Below, one piece after another: positions 12,577-13,986 of a stretch of DNA of 13,986 nt (position 1 is the stretch's first letter; each line of letters begins with the position of its first letter). The position numbers were made by a program, and so were the translations under genes. The stretch spans positions 1-13,986 of the forward strand of contig JAAYLQ010000021.1 in assembly GCA_012521805.1 (NCBI GenBank), given 5' to 3'. The DNA comes from Bacillota bacterium. Its GTDB lineage: Bacteria; Bacillota; Limnochordia; Darwinibacteriales; DTU012. Under the pieces are notes generated by a model. It ran no database searches, had not been told where the DNA came from, and worked only from the letters and a program-made list of their open reading frames with translations.

Positions 12577-13338
12577 ATGGGCATGACTAAATTGATAACT
12601 GCATTAAAGAAACAGGAGCGTGAATCAATGATCCTTAATCAGATAAAAGCGGAACTGCTTCAATTTGTCGAACCTGACAAGGCAGAGTTTTATCCCAAAT
12701 TTTTCCAGGCCGAAAAAGGAGGTTACGGCGAGGGAGACCAGTTTATTGGGGTGCGGGTGCCGTACCAGCGGAAAATCGCCAAAAAATATTATCAGCAGAT
12801 TACCTTACCTGATTTAGAGCGGCTGCTGCACGATCCAGTTCATGAATACAGATCAACTGCCTTGATTATGCTTGTCAATAAATTTCTGAAGGCAAAGCAG
12901 GAAGCAGATCGAAAGCGGATCACTGAATTCTACTTAGCGAATCTTGACTATGTCAACAACTGGGATTTAGTGGATGTATCTGCTGACAAAATCTTAGGAG
13001 CTTACCTTTTTGATAAAGACCGCTCACTGCTCTACGATTTAGCAGCGTCGCGTCACCTATGGAGGCAAAGAGTGGCGGTCATCGCTACCTTCTATTTTAT
13101 TAAGCAGAACGATTTTGAAGATACCCTCAAGCTGGCTGAAAAGCTCCTAGACCATGACCACCATTTGATTCATAAAGCTGTTGGTTGGATGCTGCGGGAA
13201 ATCGGCAACCGCAGTCTGGAGACTGAATTAGAATTTCTGGAAAAACATCATCACAGAATGCCCCGCACAATGCTGCGCTACGCGATTGAGAAATTTGAAC
13301 CGGAATTAAGGCAGAGATTTCTAAAACAATCACTGTAA
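12577..13338 (+). CDS. AlkD-type DNA alkylation repair glycosylase
   Basis: A 253-residue all-helical protein of the HEAT-repeat-like AlkD family, which removes positively charged alkylated bases such as 3- and 7-alkylpurines. Family features in order: 'YGEGDQFIGVRVPYQRKIAKKY' spanning 50-71, 'NNWDLVD' (127-133) giving the W129 and D133 counterparts of B. cereus AlkD W109 and D113, and 'WRQRVAVI' (162-169) giving the active-site arginine region (R163 or R165). 'KAVGWMLREIG' (200-210) and 'MPRTMLRYAIEKF' (228-240) close the fold. ATG 12577 follows AAAGGAG at 6 bases; a second candidate, ATG 12628, follows AGGAG at 9 bases and would give a family-length N-terminus too. It is transcribed away from the GntR operon; no strong promoter or terminator of its own was found. 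Confidence 0.93.
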   Translation: MGMTKLITALKKQERESMILNQIKAELLQFVEPDKAEFYPKFFQAEKGGYGEGDQFIGVRVPYQRKIAKKYYQQITLPDLERLLHDPVHEYRSTALIMLVNKFLKAKQEADRKRITEFYLANLDYVNNWDLVDVSADKILGAYLFDKDRSLLYDLAASRHLWRQRVAVIATFYFIKQNDFEDTLKLAEKLLDHDHHLIHKAVGWMLREIGNRSLETELEFLEKHHHRMPRTMLRYAIEKFEPELRQRFLKQSL

Positions 13339-13368
13339 TTCAACAACAAAATATTTTGATAAAAATGA

Positions 13369-13397
13369 TTGACAACAGCACTGCTATTTGATAACAT
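13369..13397 (+). promoter_or_regulatory. Promoter of the c-di-AMP riboswitch and antiporter
   Basis: TTGACA (13369-13374), 17-base spacer, TAACAT (13392-13397). The transcript would begin near 13404, just before the aptamer. A 9-bp inverted repeat (13343-13351 and 13398-13406) flanks the promoter; its meaning is unclear. Confidence 0.75.
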
Positions 13398-13410
13398 TTT
13401 TGTTGTGATT

Positions 13411-13524
13411 GATATCTCCGAATACTGGTAAAAGTAGTGGGGGAACCGTTTTTTGGGGTGAATCTTGTTAAAGAGGGGCAACTTGGTCGCCCTAACCCGT
13501 CAGCTAACCTCATAGGAGTGAACC
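13411..13524 (+). ncRNA. c-di-AMP riboswitch (ydaO-yuaA leader) aptamer
   Basis: The conserved blocks of the ydaO-yuaA class occur in order: 'CTCCGAATAC' near 13416, 'GTGGGGGAACCG' near 13437-13448, 'TTGGGGTGAATC' (13453-13464), and 'CGCCCTAACCCGTCAGC' followed by 'TAACCTCATAGGAG' (about 13488-13518). These are the strongly conserved positions that form the two c-di-AMP sites. The known genetic action of the class is OFF: ligand binding favours the terminator immediately downstream. The aptamer ends are approximate. It controls the cation:proton antiporter, consistent with the role of c-di-AMP in potassium and osmotic control. Confidence 0.93.
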
Positions 13525-13563
13525 AAGCGTATGATAGGTTTTTGCCTATTGTGCGCTTTTTTT
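13525..13563 (+). terminator. Riboswitch-controlled intrinsic terminator
   Basis: Arms 13525-13538 and 13545-13558 form a continuous 14-bp stem including three G-U pairs, with loop TTTTTG and a run of seven T (13557-13563). It lies directly after the aptamer and about 30 bases before the antiporter start codon, the expected place for the expression platform. Confidence 0.9.
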
Positions 13564-13593
13564 GCGCCTAAAAAAATGAATGGAGGTATCGTT

Positions 13594-13986
13594 ATGGGAA
13601 CATTGTTGAAACTCAGCATTGTACTAATTGCGGGACTAATAGGTGGACGGGTGGCACGTTTTTTTAAACTGCCAAATGTAACAGGATATATCATTGCCGG
13701 TTTACTCGTCGGTCCCTCATTTTTTCATGTGATTACTGCTCAAGACAGCGTTTCCCTGGGAATAATCAGCGAGTTTGCCTTAGCTATAATTGCCTTCAGT
13801 ATTGGCAGTGAATTTGTGATTAAGGAAATTAAAAAGGTAGGTAAAGCTGTGGTAATTATCACCATCGCAGAGGTTATTGGAGCTGTTTTTATCGTCTTTG
13901 CCATCATGTATTTCCTGTTTAAGCAGTCATTTGTTTTCAGCATCGTAATCGCATCTATGTCTGCTGCTACTGCTCCAGCAGGCACA
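13594..13986 (+). CDS. Cation:proton antiporter, N-terminal part (cut by window end)
   Basis: The first 131 codons of a membrane protein of the monovalent cation:proton antiporter-2 type (KefB/NapA-like). 'RVARFFKLPNVTGYIIAGLLVGPSFF' is the characteristic first-helix region (about 19-44), followed by 'ISEFALAIIAFSIGSEF' (58-74) and 'ASMSAATAPAGT' at the end. ATG 13594 has GGAGGT (13582-13587) at a 6-base spacing. The frame runs open to the window end, so the rest of the transport domain and any RCK/TrkA regulatory domain are not visible. The c-di-AMP riboswitch upstream implies repression when c-di-AMP is high, so it probably takes part in K+ or Na+ homeostasis. Confidence 0.9.
   Translation, partial: MGTLLKLSIVLIAGLIGGRVARFFKLPNVTGYIIAGLLVGPSFFHVITAQDSVSLGIISEFALAIIAFSIGSEFVIKEIKKVGKAVVIITIAEVIGAVFIVFAIMYFLFKQSFVFSIVIASMSAATAPAGT

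Noticed and set aside
13343..13406. 9-bp inverted repeat flanking the antiporter promoter as an operator
   Set aside because: The arms are A/T-rich and 46 bases apart; chance occurrence is likely, and the riboswitch already explains the control.
1..13986. Mobile element, CRISPR, tRNA/rRNA or toxin-antitoxin pair
   Set aside because: No transposase, integrase, spaced repeats, cloverleaf or small paired genes were found by reading both strands; long antisense open frames over the genes are shadows of them.

Overview
The window looks like chromosomal DNA of a low-to-moderate GC Bacillota (Firmicutes) bacterium, probably of clostridial or related affinity. The evidence is strong GGAGG/GGGGTGATC-type ribosome binding sites, frequent GTG and TTG starts, sigma-A-like promoters (several with a TGnTATAAT extended -10), U-tract terminators, YtrA-type GntR and XRE/ABC operons, and a c-di-AMP (ydaO-yuaA) riboswitch. 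I cannot name a genus. No rRNA, tRNA, CRISPR array, insertion sequence, integrase or phage gene is visible.

Left part (1-4700) is mostly transporters in separate units. There is the first 21 bases of a minus-strand gene that runs off the window, then a minus-strand MATE exporter with its own terminator. A plus-strand membrane protein follows, with the fold of the CDF transmembrane domain but altered metal-site residues, behind a leader that can fold into a three-way junction. Next is a plus-strand formate/nitrite-transporter (FNT) family channel, which converges at a strong terminator with a minus-strand ArsB/NhaD-type ion permease.

Middle part (4714-7857) is a tightly coupled minus-strand operon: an XRE regulator with a helical-repeat C-terminal region, a 66-residue PLDc_N membrane protein, an ABC ATPase and an ABC-2 permease. 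The last three have the order of Bacillus subtilis yxlE-yxlF-yxlG, but here the upstream gene is an XRE regulator. A good promoter and a perfect 10-bp inverted repeat sit just upstream. Next comes a minus-strand single gene (7911-8777) for a protein of unknown function with a CarD/KOW-like N-terminus and a charged coiled coil.

Right part (8952-12536) is a second minus-strand operon: YtrA-type GntR regulator, ABC ATPase, ABC permease and an exported beta-repeat (DUF4097-like) protein. A short-chain dehydrogenase follows behind a hairpin with no U tract. The operon promoter is near consensus, and a 13-bp-arm inverted repeat lies over its predicted start point, so autorepression is likely. A full-consensus plus-strand promoter at 8887-8915 points into the 3' end of the dehydrogenase gene and has no evident gene of its own.

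The right end (12577-13986) has a plus-strand AlkD-type DNA glycosylase. It is followed by a complete regulatory cassette (promoter, c-di-AMP riboswitch, intrinsic terminator) in front of a cation:proton antiporter cut by the window end. That cassette ties potassium/sodium transport to c-di-AMP.

Many starts were moved from the longest possible frame to the codon with a properly spaced ribosome binding site. I saw no clearly new defence or mobile system. The most unexplained signals are the orphan consensus promoter, the structured leader at 1671-1751, and the two ABC operons' regulatory sites.
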